DNA from: Macrophomina tecta
Taxonomy: Eukaryota; Ascomycota; Dothideomycetes; Botryosphaeriales; Botryosphaeriaceae
Assembly (NCBI GenBank): GCA_024180945.1
Contig: JAKSGN010000023.1
Location: forward strand, 558,001-622,000
Length of the DNA stretch: 64,000 nt
Direction: 5' to 3'
The stretch's first letter is position 1. Each line of letters starts with the position of its first letter. The translations under genes were made by a program, and so were the position numbers. Below, in pieces: positions 23,632 through 34,188 of the stretch. The notes under the pieces are model-generated. The model was not told where the DNA came from, did not search any database, and saw only the letters and a list, made by a program, of their open reading frames with translations.

Positions 23632-24980
23632 CAGTGACCTGACAAAAGTTCTGGGCCACTTAAGCGAGGCGCGCCAAAACGCGTCGCACGCGCGCACCCC
23701 TTCAATCTTCTACATCACCCAATGCCCCCACAACGCACTTCTTTGAACGAGCTCTTTGGCAAGCATACTCCTAATCAACCCTACTCTCCACATCAGCGCG
23801 GTATCCTGTTTGCCTGTAAGGCATTGGGCAAGAAAAGCGCCTGGTTTCGCAAGGAGCTTGGCGTGCCCAGCTCGTCCGTTACCAACACCAACCTCCTCGC
23901 TCCGCTACGCAACGATGGGCGCACGCAGCCTCGCTCTGGCCGTCCTAAATGCCTCTCAGACCTCAAAACTCGACATATACTGCGCGTCGTACGTGCGCAC
24001 CAAAAATACACGTATAGAGATGTGCGGGAAGCTACAGGCGTTACCTGCCACGACCGAACCATCGCACGTCTCTTAGACGTATATAACATCAAAAAATGGC
24101 GGTGTGCCGGCCGTCCAGAACTCTTACCTGAACATGCGGCTATCCGGCTTGCCTGGGCACACGAGCACTTGGAGTGGAGCGAACAACAATGGGCGAAAGT
24201 TATCTGGTCAGATGAGAGCTCTGCGGAGCGCGGCAAGGGCAAGAAACGCGAGTGGTGCTTCCGCGTTCTGTGCCAGAAATGGGACCGAGAAATGGTCCAA
24301 ACTTATAAGAAAGGCAAGGACATTTCAGTCATGGTTTGGGCCGCATTTTCTGGCAAGAGAGGAAGGTCACCGTTACATATTATGGTACGTGATCCTCTGG
24401 CTAAGAAGGGTGGGTATTCAGCCAACTCCTACCTCGAAGTTCTTGAGGAAAACATACCTAAAGTATACCGTAGAGGCATGATATTTATGCAGGATAATGC
24501 GCCTATTCATACTGCTAATAAGGTTAAGGATTGGCTTAGCCAGAGACGTATTAATGTGATTAAATGGCCGCCGTATAGTCCAGATCTAAATCCTATTGAA
24601 CACCTCTGGTTTCATCTTAAAGCTAAGGTTCTAGAGCTTTATCCAGACCTTCCTACTATAACTGGGAGTAAAGATTATATTAAAGAGAAGCTAGAACAAG
24701 CATTACAAGAAGCATGGGAGGCGTTACCGCAAGAGTTATTTGATAATATATTAGGTAGTATGAAACGTAGGTGTGAGGCGGTAATCGCAGCCGAGGGTTG
24801 GCATACTAAATATTAGTATAAATAAGTAACACCATTATTTTCTTAAGCTAATTCTGAGTAAGATAAGCATGCATAGCGACTCTAGACCCGTTGTGTCGAC
24901 TCACGCTGCGTTGTTGGGTGGGTGGGCAGTCAGCCCGTGTCGGGCCGGCCCAGAACTTTTGTCCTAGTAACTCACTACTG
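23632..24980. mobile_element. Complete Tc1/mariner element
   Basis: The element is flanked by TA (23630-23631 and 24981-24982). The left TIR is CAGTGACCTGACAAAAGTTC plus TGGGCC. The right TIR ends in the same GACAAAAGTTCTGGGCC core, but its outer part is about 8 bp longer and diverged, so the ends are asymmetric. It carries one intact transposase gene and so may be potentially autonomous. Confidence 0.85.
23722..24816 (+). CDS. Tc1/mariner transposase, intact DD34E
   Basis: A 364-aa uninterrupted frame starts at ATG 23722, 90 bp inside the left end. The N-terminal part has helix-turn-helix segments (KTRHILRVVRAHQKYTYRDV, GVTCHDRTIARLLD) with a GRPK hook between. The DDE catalytic domain shows VIWSDESS, then MVWAAFSGKRG, then FMQDNAPIHTAN, then PPYSPDLNPIEHLWFHLK. 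There are 34 residues between the second Asp and the Glu (DD34E). No stop or frameshift is present, unlike the copy at 9.1-10.3 kb. Codon composition changes from GC-rich to AT-rich after about 24360. Confidence 0.95.
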   Translation: MPPQRTSLNELFGKHTPNQPYSPHQRGILFACKALGKKSAWFRKELGVPSSSVTNTNLLAPLRNDGRTQPRSGRPKCLSDLKTRHILRVVRAHQKYTYRDVREATGVTCHDRTIARLLDVYNIKKWRCAGRPELLPEHAAIRLAWAHEHLEWSEQQWAKVIWSDESSAERGKGKKREWCFRVLCQKWDREMVQTYKKGKDISVMVWAAFSGKRGRSPLHIMVRDPLAKKGGYSANSYLEVLEENIPKVYRRGMIFMQDNAPIHTANKVKDWLSQRRINVIKWPPYSPDLNPIEHLWFHLKAKVLELYPDLPTITGSKDYIKEKLEQALQEAWEALPQELFDNILGSMKRRCEAVIAAEGWHTKY

Positions 24981-24982
24981 TA

Positions 24983-27054
24983 AAAAGAAGTGTGCATATA
25001 CAAAGCCGCTCGGCATCACTTTCCAGCGACTTCCAAGCCTTATTCCAGCACAACCCTCCTAATATTATAGTAAAGCTAATGTCTAAACATTTACAAAACA
25101 GTTTTAAAATTGCAGCTGACCGCCTATATAGATAACGGGCATATTTCAGATCCGCATCAACAACCGACAGACTTTCATATTGATACACGCGCCATCAACG
25201 TCCAGAACAACCTCAAATTCGCTACCAGCACCGCAATACCTTTGTTATCCGTCGACCCAGCAAGAGGCATGAACATAACTATAGAGGATCAGCAAGCCGC
25301 GACTTAGGCTAGGCAAGCCGAACCATTTGCAGTTAGCACCAATAAGAGTCGGAATTAGAGACTGCAAATTGGGCCACGTCGGATGATATCTTCCTTGATT
25401 TATTTGGCATATAAGAGCTATATATGGAAAGATGCTGTTAGATATATGCGTCAGTTCCACCGACCCTAGCATCAGGGGGTGGGGGTATAAGAGGCCCCCT
25501 AGCAACATGGAGTAACTGGACGAGTTCCGTCCTTTTGCTCCATTCCAACAGATGCTAATGATTCATCTTACCATCTCCGATTCCTTTCTTTCCGGAGGGT
25601 ACACTCGCAACAAAGTAATCCTAGGACTTATTTATACGTCTCTCGTTATATAGGTGACCCAGCTAAGGGCGATATCCTTTTCCACTTCGCTACTTCTGAT
25701 TTCATCCTTGTCTATTATTTTCGGTATGTTACCGCTATGTATCTCGAGTGGAACAACGATGGTGAATCGACCGGAAACGGGGATCGTTTCGGTTTTACGG
25801 CAGTATAGAATGCTATAACCGCATTTATAGTTAATCTTAATACGTTGTCAGCCCATAGCAGTAGTAAAATCTTATTCAGTTCTATCACCTCGCATGCTTC
25901 GCAAATCTTTGAGACGTTAAGTAAGAATCTGGACAGATATTACCGTTTTATCTTTTTAAATAGCCTATCACCATCTCGATCCTCCCACTGGCACTGCGAT
26001 AGCCCTTTACGTATCCGGTCTAGGGCTGAATTCGCATTTCCGTTAAGCTCTTTCACTTGGAGATGATGTATCTCGGAGTTCCCGTAGGCCATAGGCATCG
26101 ACTTTAAGATGGTTGTGAATAAATAATGACAATTACATGCGCGGGGTATAATCGAACCGGCAAATTCTTAGAAGGGTAGAAAGTATCGGGTTTTGCAGCT
26201 TATAAGTTACAAATTTCTATGCATTAAAAGCAATAGTTTATACTTTACACAACCAGGAATTCCATCGTGGTGTTTTTACCCCAGAATATATTATCCCCAC
26301 AGGCCGGGAGTCGCGAATTCGGTGGATTAGTCGTTTTGGGGGTTGGGGGTGGGTGGGGTAGGGGTTAAGTGGTGAGAATCGTCGGGTAATCTCCAGGACG
26401 TTATGCGACAAGTTCGTAGGGGGCGGCGGGAATATAACTTAATTCTCCCTTGTCGTCAAAAACGCCTCCTGATTAAGGCAATTTTATCGGCAAATCAGCG
26501 CCCCATAGGCGTATAAGGGGTAATGACGGTTAAATTGTTAACTTTGCCGGTAAATCGGGTATAGTTTGCCGGCAAATCAAGGAGTTGTCGCCTATAGTTG
26601 GGAATAAGTCTATCGTTTAGCCTTCTTTCATTGCCTAAATTGTGCATCTATGGCCCCGTAGCTGCCACAACGTCGACGCGTGCTGTGGAACTAGTAAAAC
26701 TGGGTGCTAGCTGCCCTATACCATTCTAAAATTAACTTTAACTCCTGCGCCGTCTCGAACATCGGCCGGCCGCACGCGGCGCCCGCACTGTGCGTGCTGT
26801 ACCCGAACTATACTATATTCTTATGTCTGGCGGCTTAATAAATGCCTAGTCGGTTCACGTCTCTCGGTTTAGCCTGGCGATAACAAGATAGTTAAGGCCT
26901 AGAGAACTTATACTGCAATAAAGGTTCTATAAAACGCCCTAAATAAAATCTATCTCTAGACTTATCACTAGCTTCCTGTTTAGTAGATAAAGTTCTTGCC
27001 CTATTACCTTCTTTTTAGTCTTCTGATAGGAACTGAGCTGTTTTAAGAATTGTT
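24983..27054. other. AT-rich gene-poor region
   Basis: About 2 kb without a convincing gene. Short frames occur at 25110-25307 and 25845-26066. The motif CGGCAAATCA or a close variant recurs three times within 26480-26580, and a G-rich tract lies at about 26337-26365. The composition suggests mutated repeat DNA. Confidence 0.45.
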
Positions 27055-27184
27055 AAACATTAAGTGTTATAGGACTATCCGCAGCTTACTAGCCCGACAC
27101 TGTAGTATAAAGGGAATTCTTTCCTACCACTCGTTATACTCTTTAGTAGCATCGTTAATTTATTCTCTACTCATTACAAAGTCT
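27055..27184 (+). repeat. RIP-mutated copy of the repeat at 42.85-42.98 kb
   Basis: About 130 bp aligns without gaps to the reverse complement of 42847-42975. Thirteen differences were counted, and every one is C to T or G to A going from the 42.9 kb copy to this copy, mostly at CpA (TpG on the other strand). This is the signature of repeat-induced point mutation. Confidence 0.85.
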
Positions 27185-29298
27185 TATAAGAATAGATTAA
27201 ACTTTCCTTATAATTACTCTTTTACCTCGACTAGCTCTTACGCTATTCAATTATTTTTTACCTGCCGCTTCTTCTAGCGTCTATAAGGTATATAGATTGT
27301 ACGAAGAACCCTATCTAGGGTATTAGTACGGGTTTTAGCGAGAGCTATGTTGCCCTACTAAAGAATATAACACGGATAGAAACCTTAGATAACTTTAAGC
27401 TAAATCTTGTTAAATAATATTAACCTTACGGATATAGCCTCCTGTAACGGCGGCCTCTTCCACTAGGCTTTGGAATCGCCTAGCAGGGTCAGGTAGTTGA
27501 AGGGTTTACCTTGAAGGACAAGAGAAGGGTAAAGGATTGGAACGATGGTAGTGATCACGTGATATGTCGGTGCGCGATGCGCGTCAGGCTTGTTACCTCT
27601 AATAGGGTTGTATTGGAACTTTGAGTTGACCACGGAGGTCAAAGTACTATCTAAGGAGTGTGTCTATATACTATAGGAAAGCTATGACAATCTAGGGATC
27701 AGAACGGCTGTTGGATCAGTCGTGATGTTGGATCTATCTGGGAGTTGGATCAATGCCAAGGCTTTCGATCCATAGGTGGGTCCGGTGTACCACACGTGAC
27801 GCGGGCGCTAAAGTCCGTTTCCTGGAATCCGACTTCTGACCTTCTTTGCCGAACGATAGCGGTGTTCACCTTGTTCACTATTGCGTAACGCACTCTTCTG
27901 CCGGTTTCCTGGATTCTGCCCGCGACCCTTGCTAAGGGAGTATTATACCACTAATTAGAGTTCTACGCTAGCAACGGATTTAGCTAGCTTCCGAGATCTG
28001 GAAATATGCCTGGAGTTAATTGGTAGTTAATTAGCGGTCAATTGGCGGTAGATTTGCGGAAGGCCAGCCTGGGGTGTTTCCGAAAAGAGGCGACAGGTTT
28101 CCGCCAACCGTGTTACGCCCAGTGCTGGTTTCGGGTAACCCGCTAGCTTACTTATGCGCTGGGCATATGAAAAACGAAAGGCAGAATGCAGGCGACGCCG
28201 CTGTCACGCGGAACTGCACTATTTCCCTCCAATAGGAACTCGTCCCGTCCCTTGAAGCCACGTCAGCGCCTGGGAGGTCACGTCAGATTTTTCACACCCA
28301 TGTCGGCCAATGCAATCAGGCAGCTTTCATAATTAGCCGCCGAGAAGCATATCTTATCAAGGTACTAATTATAGTTGATCTCTCAAGTTATGCAGGCAGA
28401 AACGCGATAGCAAGGAATTTACGCGCCAGCCACGACGAGCAGCCCGCCGTTGTTTTGCGTCGGTACGAACGCTGCCATGCAGATTGTCAGGGCGCACACA
28501 TCGACATACGCTTGCCAGATATCTGCCAGCCAGCTTTACTGCATAGAACTCGAGCAAGAAGTCGGCAAGCATTAAGGCACATTCCTGTCTTTAGACGCAA
28601 AGAAAGGCTGTCTGATTGCTGGCAACACGCATCACTCCTACAAGATGAGTGAATATGCGACGGAGCAAAATTGCAATTACACAGTAGTGTGCCAGAACGT
28701 GGCAAGTTGACATGTTGCGAATAAACGCAAGATGCCTCGCAATGCCGAGTGCGCTCGTTAAACACCACGGCACGTGAACCGCACTGCGGCATCGGCTTCA
28801 CCGCCTCAGTGAACCCCAGGTCGGTTCACATCACTGCAGTGGATGGCATCCATTCACATGATACGGTCTATTTTCCGCTGCCCATGGAAGCCAAAGAATG
28901 GGTGCAGTTGCTTGAATTCGGCGGGTATAGGGCAAGGGTATTTCCGATCGGCCTGGTGCAAGCGAAGTAGCTGCCAGACGGGATCCTCGCTAAACCTCAA
29001 CACTACTTGTTCTGACGCTTGGCCTTTGCTGGGGATGGCTAAGTGCTGGCTGGTAGGCACTAGCACGAAACAGCATCAGGAAAACGTCAATGAAACATGC
29101 GTGTCCGCAGGAGCGAATGGCCAAGGCAATCATTTTGATAGAGGGAGTGCAGCAAACATGCACGTGATGTTACTACACTTACTGGCCAACTTATTAAGGT
29201 AATCGTTGGCAGTTCTCTTGTTTCAAGACGAATGCGTATAGTTCATATTTTCACGGAACGGGCCACTGACGATGAGTCAAATATTCTCTATGACATTT
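27185..29298. other. AT-rich and degenerate DNA, no confident gene
   Basis: A stretch near 27440-27490 resembles 15480-15535 at the 5' end of the LINE copy (both contain TGTAACG, GGCCTCTTC and AGGCTT in the same order), so part of this may be a mutated LINE fragment. Frames at 28369-29202 on both strands are short and Cys-containing, but neither strand gives a coherent protein. Confidence 0.35.
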
Positions 29299-30117
29299 TC
29301 AAACGATCTTAATGTCAATACACGTGGTATAGATCTCCGGTATCGTCCGCCAATCGCTAAAGTGCATAGAGAAATCCCAGACACAGTATAGCGTGTAGTC
29401 CGTACCGGAAGCCAAGTCAGGCAACGAGACTTCCATCCCACACCAGAGATCCGCACCTTCCGTTGTCGTGTGGGGCCGCTGCGGTAGCAGCCGACGTCTC
29501 TTCGACTCTTCGCTTACGTTTATCTGATAGCACTTCCCGTCGTCGAACGATCCGTCTGCCAGGAGAACACCCCTGTGATCGCCACCGGTCTTATCCTCGC
29601 TCCATCTACCATACACACCCATGAGCGTATCGTCAGGAAAAGGATCGGCAGTGCCATTAGATCCAAATGTGACCAGATGATGTCCTGCCGGAGTTCTCAA
29701 GGAGCGTCACGTGACCATTCTCTTGATACCGCATAAGGATCTTACTCCCGGATTTCGCCTGCAATGTAGGGTAGCTTTCGGTTTGATTAGTAGTACGTTG
29801 AGTTGGTTTACAGATCCGGTCTGTTAGGTATATTGTGCGGTCGTCACGATCGTCCGGAGGAATTATGTACTCCATGGTAAAATCGTTGAATTCGCCGTTC
29901 GGCACAAAGCCAGAGGCAACTGGAATGACTCGTGGGACTGTAATTGTGAGTATTTAATAAGTTACCTCCTGCGGGGGACTTTACCGTAGCCTCGAGCATA
30001 TCCTAGCTCTCCAATAAGGCTTCCGTTGTCGCTTAGGCTCGAGAGGTCTTCAACCCAGGAGTGGGCAGAGGAAGCGCATGCGAAGCACAGAATGGGAGCG
30101 CAAAATGGGAGCCGCAT
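29299..30117 (-). pseudogene. DUF7492-family secreted protein gene with one frameshift
   Basis: Exon 1 (30117-29985) encodes a signal peptide (MRLPFCAPILCFACASSA) followed by HSWVEDLSSLSDNG and GELGYARGY. A 47-bp intron leads to PRVIPVASGFVPNGEFNDFT, then YLTDRICKPTQ, MRYQENGHVTL and SSGHIWI. There the frame meets a stop at about 29660, and the family sequence resumes in the next frame: NGTADPFPDD, VYGRWSEDKTGGDHRGVLL, FDDGKCYQIN, ADLWCGMEV, YTLYCVWDFS, IYTTC. One missing base explains the break. The mature protein would begin with His. DUF7492 proteins are secreted fungal proteins of unknown activity. A single-base assembly error is the alternative. Confidence 0.75.
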
Positions 30118-30581
30118 TGTTCCTTGAGTCGAGAGGACTTACTCCATGAAGGATCAGGTGCTATTTATACATGCGGGTGCGTCACAGTATTGACGGCAGT
30201 ACCGGCTTCATTTAGCAAGCTTCCGGCTCTGCAAATATGTGGTGCAAGTCATTTATGTCCTGTCCACAGGTTGCGACTGCCAACAGAACGGCATGGCAGA
30301 GGCTGTACTCATGAAAGTTGGCAGCCAGGCCGAAAACCACATGCCAGAAAGCTGCCTACCGAAACCTAGCCACGGTGGGCGGCAATCTTGACGCGCGCGC
30401 TAACAACACCTGCGCGGTTCCGGAGCTACAGCAATGGCTGGAATCCATTTAAATCGATCTTAATCTCAGCTATAGACACAACTCGTCCTCAAAACAACAC
30501 CTACCCGCAACTTCAGCATCTGACCCGATCGATACCCCTCCATTTCATTGACTATTCATCAGCCTCGAGTTGCATCGAATT
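30118..30581. other. Intergenic region between divergent genes
   Basis: Lies between the minus-strand DUF7492 gene and the plus-strand coiled-coil gene. A CT-rich, CAAC-rich leader (about 30460-30580) precedes the latter. No gene is seen. Confidence 0.4.
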
Positions 30582-31064
30582 ATGGAGTACGTCGAGAAAC
30601 CCGAGTTCCAACCGCATGGCCAAGGCCACAAAGACGTACCCGACCGCACTTCTTCAGAAACCAGCTTCGGCCCATTTGTCGTGCCTGAGGCTCAGCAAGC
30701 GTTCGAGAATGGGAGCTCTGAAACGTCCTTTTCTCTCGGATACAGCATACCCTTACTCCCACCAGGCGATAGCCAAACCGCCCTAAATATGTTGAATCTT
30801 GAGATCCAGGCTCATGCGCACACAGAGGAGAGCCTGCGACAGATTACCATGAAGGCGTCAAGCTTGGAGCGACATTACGTACATCAGTCTATCGTACTCG
30901 CAGCATGGCACGCTTCATATGAAGAATCCTGCGCCAAGGTCCACCTTCAGGCTCAGGAGATCGAACAACTTAAGGAGGAAATTGAAAGTCTGAAGGCCAA
31001 AAACCAACGACTGCGGGACGAGATGGGGTCATGGCGCGCAACTTCTCGGCGTGCTTCGGCGTGA
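30582..31064 (+). CDS. Small coiled-coil orphan protein
   Basis: A single-exon frame of 160 aa starts at ATG 30582 (MEYVEKPEFQPHGQG). The N-terminal half is polar. The C-terminal half has heptad-like helices (QEIEQLKEEIESLKAKNQRL, then RDEMGSWRATSRRASA). This resembles the bZIP-less coiled-coil orphan at 44.4 kb in size and plan, but no sequence homology is clear. It is convergent with the DUF7924 gene 110 bp downstream. Function is unknown. Confidence 0.5.
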   Translation: MEYVEKPEFQPHGQGHKDVPDRTSSETSFGPFVVPEAQQAFENGSSETSFSLGYSIPLLPPGDSQTALNMLNLEIQAHAHTEESLRQITMKASSLERHYVHQSIVLAAWHASYEESCAKVHLQAQEIEQLKEEIESLKAKNQRLRDEMGSWRATSRRASA

Positions 31065-31174
31065 TAGGCCAATGGGAGCGTTTGCAAGGATCTGGGAGAT
31101 GATTAACACTCAGAGTACCGACTACACCCACTATATCGTGTCTTTCTGATGACAGTCGACCTATATATTAGATA

Positions 31175-32599
31175 TTATTGCTCTACAACTGAAATGCTGC
31201 TTTTATGCTTCCTCTTTTGCCGTGGCTTACTACCTTCCTGAGAAACGGAGGTGCTCGGAGTCACGACCCTGGGCTCCGCTATGCTAGACTGCCCGGTTTC
31301 ACTTTCCGTGGATTCCACCGATGCCACCATCTCATAGCTTGCAGCCTCCTGGGCCAGTGCGGTTTGCTCCGACAGCCGCAAGTCAGACGGCTGCGACGCG
31401 GCGAAGTTAATACCGAGAGGTATCTGATCGATAGCGGAGCAAATCCGACGGAAGTGCTCTGGCATCCATCTTTCGTAAATATTTTTAACGAATTTGTATG
31501 TCTTCCATCTCCTTTTCCCATTCAGCGCCGTGAAATCAAATGTGTCAATCTGCTGACGGTGATAGGTTATTCTCTCCTTGGTAGATGCGTAGTAGCCATA
31601 GATGCGTACCGTCCTATGGTCGTGAGAGATGGAGAAGCCGAGGATGGTTCGGTGGAGCTCCTGTTCACGGTTAACAAGCCTAAAGAGCTCAACCACGCCA
31701 CGCACACCAACCGCCATGCTGTGCGCATTCTGACGATCAGCAACATCGAGTGCCGCAGCCCCGCATTTGACTTCACTCGTCAAGAACGGAAAATACATAA
31801 GGTAGGTGGCCCTAAAGAACGATTCTTCCTTCCGGTCCCCGACAAAAGGTTGGAGCCTCTGGAGTTGCTCGCTGGTGAACGCTTCTCGTCTGAAGCCGAC
31901 TGAATGGTCAGGCTTCGGCTTCGGCCCCTCAATCTTAACTGACGCGCTCCAAGGCTCATTCGTGCTCTCGATCAAGCAGGTGAGATCCACACCACTACCC
32001 GTCGCCAAATATTCCGCCGCCAGATCCTCCGGTGAAGGAACGATCAGAAGCGAGATATCTCGGACCACTCTAGCCTCGTTCTTGTCTTGAATGTTCCGGA
32101 GAGTGTATTTAAACAGCTTATCGGAGAAGCGGGAATTTTCCGGCACTGTCTGCTCCATCCTAAACAAGGAACTGAACAACTCTTCGCTACCCTCCACAAC
32201 ATCATAGTCATCCATGTAGACACCCTTTTCTGCGAGACTTTGCTTGTATAGCGGGTCCTGGTACTGGATAGGATCCGACTGGGCTGTAGTGGTCGACTCT
32301 GTGCCTGGAGCGCGGCGACGGAGAGAGGACGATGACTTCTTCCTGGCGAGAGTATGATTCATTTTGGGATCGAGATAGAAAAGCTCCTTGGGCCAGCAAT
32401 AACCATGCTTTCGCCAATATTCGATCGGGTCGCTGCAATTCGCCGTCTCCCTCGGGGCAACGTCGTCGGGAGTAGACCGCTCTCGCTTTCGTGCTGGCTC
32501 GAGTACTTTATGCGAAGGAGGCTGGGTTTCGCGCAGCTTTCGCTTCCGGTTTGTAACTTGCGCAGGACCGACTTCTGGCTGCGCGACTGTCAGCTTCAT
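31175..32599 (-). CDS. DUF7924-domain protein
   Basis: An intact single-exon frame of 474 aa starts at ATG 32599. The N-terminus is basic and probably disordered (TNRKRKLRETQPPSHKV). The family landmarks appear in order: DPIEYWRKHGYCWPKELF, ARKKSSSSLRRR, RDISLLIVPSPEDLA, TCLIESTNEPWS, GPKPKPDHSVGFRREAFTSE, MYFPFLTSEVKCGAAALDVA, RQNAHSMAVGVRGVVELFR, FSISHDHRTVRIYGYY, FDFTALNGKRRW, CSAIDQI. The EVKCG and ADRQN core resembles nuclease-like folds, but no activity is established. The Ser-rich tail ends KRKHKSS. The family is expanded in many filamentous ascomycetes. Confidence 0.8.
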   Translation of the reverse strand: MKLTVAQPEVGPAQVTNRKRKLRETQPPSHKVLEPARKRERSTPDDVAPRETANCSDPIEYWRKHGYCWPKELFYLDPKMNHTLARKKSSSSLRRRAPGTESTTTAQSDPIQYQDPLYKQSLAEKGVYMDDYDVVEGSEELFSSLFRMEQTVPENSRFSDKLFKYTLRNIQDKNEARVVRDISLLIVPSPEDLAAEYLATGSGVDLTCLIESTNEPWSASVKIEGPKPKPDHSVGFRREAFTSEQLQRLQPFVGDRKEESFFRATYLMYFPFLTSEVKCGAAALDVADRQNAHSMAVGVRGVVELFRLVNREQELHRTILGFSISHDHRTVRIYGYYASTKERITYHRQQIDTFDFTALNGKRRWKTYKFVKNIYERWMPEHFRRICSAIDQIPLGINFAASQPSDLRLSEQTALAQEAASYEMVASVESTESETGQSSIAEPRVVTPSTSVSQEGSKPRQKRKHKSSISVVEQ

Positions 32600-33788
32600 C
32601 GTTGATCAGCCGAGGAATACAACGTACATGCTCTTGCACCCGCTCGATTTTCTTGGATGAAAAAGCGTCCTGCTGTTTCCCTACTGCGAGCCGCTGACTT
32701 CGCCGTTGCAGGCGCTCGCTCGTGCGGGCGGACGTCGAAGCGACTTTGCGAATTCCCCTTGGCCGGTCTCCTCCCTCACGACGTTAGCAACAGGTAAAGT
32801 GCGCCAGGATGAAAGGGTCCTACCAGGACGGCCCACCGTTGAGTGGTATAGAACGCAGTTGGTGTTGATCCGGTGTGCGCTGCTGCGAGCCATGCTGGGC
32901 GGGTGGCGAACGCAAGTTGTATATGCTTTGCCGGAGATACAGGACGATGTTGGGGACATGATGGCGCTTAGACTATTGGCGTCACATGTCGTTTCACCGG
33001 CCAAACTAGAGAGCCGGTCACAGCGTCTTCTGGTCCGAGCGTCACGACCCGCCCTCGATCGTCCTTCGGGGTCCACGGCGTCCCAACGTACGCAACGTCC
33101 TTGCTTCATCTCGAGGGCCAAAGCACACTAATAACAGAATACATTTTCGATTCGGTGAGCCCTTGATGCGGGGCAAACTTCTGGGGCCTCCGCGGTGTGA
33201 CCGGGCCGCGCACTGCCAGGAGCAAAGGGCAGCCCCTCAACCATCCCTCTTCCGCTGCTGTCATGCGCGGTCTTGCTGCAACACTATCTCTGGCACTGCC
33301 CATAACCATCACCTGATTGTGATCCGTGTGCGATAGAGGTGGGCCTAGTTCTTCGCTTCTAAGGTGCAAGACTGCCAAACCAAGAGGAGTTCGCAACAGA
33401 GGGAAGAGTCATGTAAAACAAGAAGACCGAGGTTAATGGAATCCATTGTATTAAGATTTCTTCTTTTCTATTTCGATGGAGGGGAGAACTTGATAAGACG
33501 GGGTTTTAGGCGTACGGCACGCTGACATTTCTATGTCAGACAACACTACCTTACGGTATAGAGCCATTATTAATTGCATCTTGTCGGCTCCCCTATCGTC
33601 TATCACACATTCTCTTGACTATCTAATGCGATGCGCGGATTGTGGGGGTTGGCAGGGAAGAAGATAACATCTTATTTACCAGCGGCGTCCGTCACTGGAT
33701 CAAAATATCCTGAAGATCGAGGCTGACTGCGCTTCGGCGTCCTTGCACGTGGATGAGAGGTCCTTTCTTTATATATGCGGCGCCATAA
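32600..33788. other. No confident gene
   Basis: Overlapping antiparallel frames occupy 32681-33131, and neither has a recognisable domain. The plus frame contains a protein-like stretch (PTVEWYRTQLVLIRCALLRA) after a possible intron near 32794. The rest, to 33788, shows nothing. Confidence 0.35.
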
Positions 33789-34188
33789 TTAGCAAACGCT
33801 GATGTAGTCAGTAGGTGTGCACATACTCCTCTCGTCGCTTATCCATTGTTGCAGCTTCCACTTCACGAGCTTTGGGCTGAACTCTTTCGTGCGCTCCAGA
33901 TCATCCTTCGGAAGTTCAGCCCTGAGGTTCTTTATAATATTCATCAAGACGCTGTTAGACAGCTTCGATAAATCGAACGGATCTGGTCTCTGTTCTTCCT
34001 TCCAATACTCGTCTTCGTAGAGAAGTTTTCTCCCTTCCTTGAAGACAGCACCCTGGTGCTCGGTAAGAACCTACTAGTACATGTCTATAATTAGGTAAAC
34101 CTACACGAAATCTTTCTTGTTGGTGAGCGTTCCATCCGTAGATCTCCATAACCTCCTCGTTTCTCATCTTGGCGTGGACTTCTCCCAT
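33789..34188 (-). CDS. Small two-exon orphan protein
   Basis: The exons are 34188-34105 and 34052-33789, joined across a 52-bp intron (GTAGGT donor, CAG acceptor) to give 115 aa. The sequence is charged and helical: MRNEEVMEIYGWNAHQQERF, YEDEYWKEEQRPDPFDL, LMNIIKNLRAELPKDDLERT, KEFSPKLVKWKLQQWISDER. An intron acceptor (TTTTGCAG) lies about 50 nt upstream of the chosen ATG, so a further 5' exon is possible. No family is recognised. Confidence 0.5.

Noticed and set aside
26480..26580. Triplicated CGGCAAATCA-like motif as a transposon end
   Set aside because: The copies are short, vary in orientation and spacing, and have no paired termini or target duplication.
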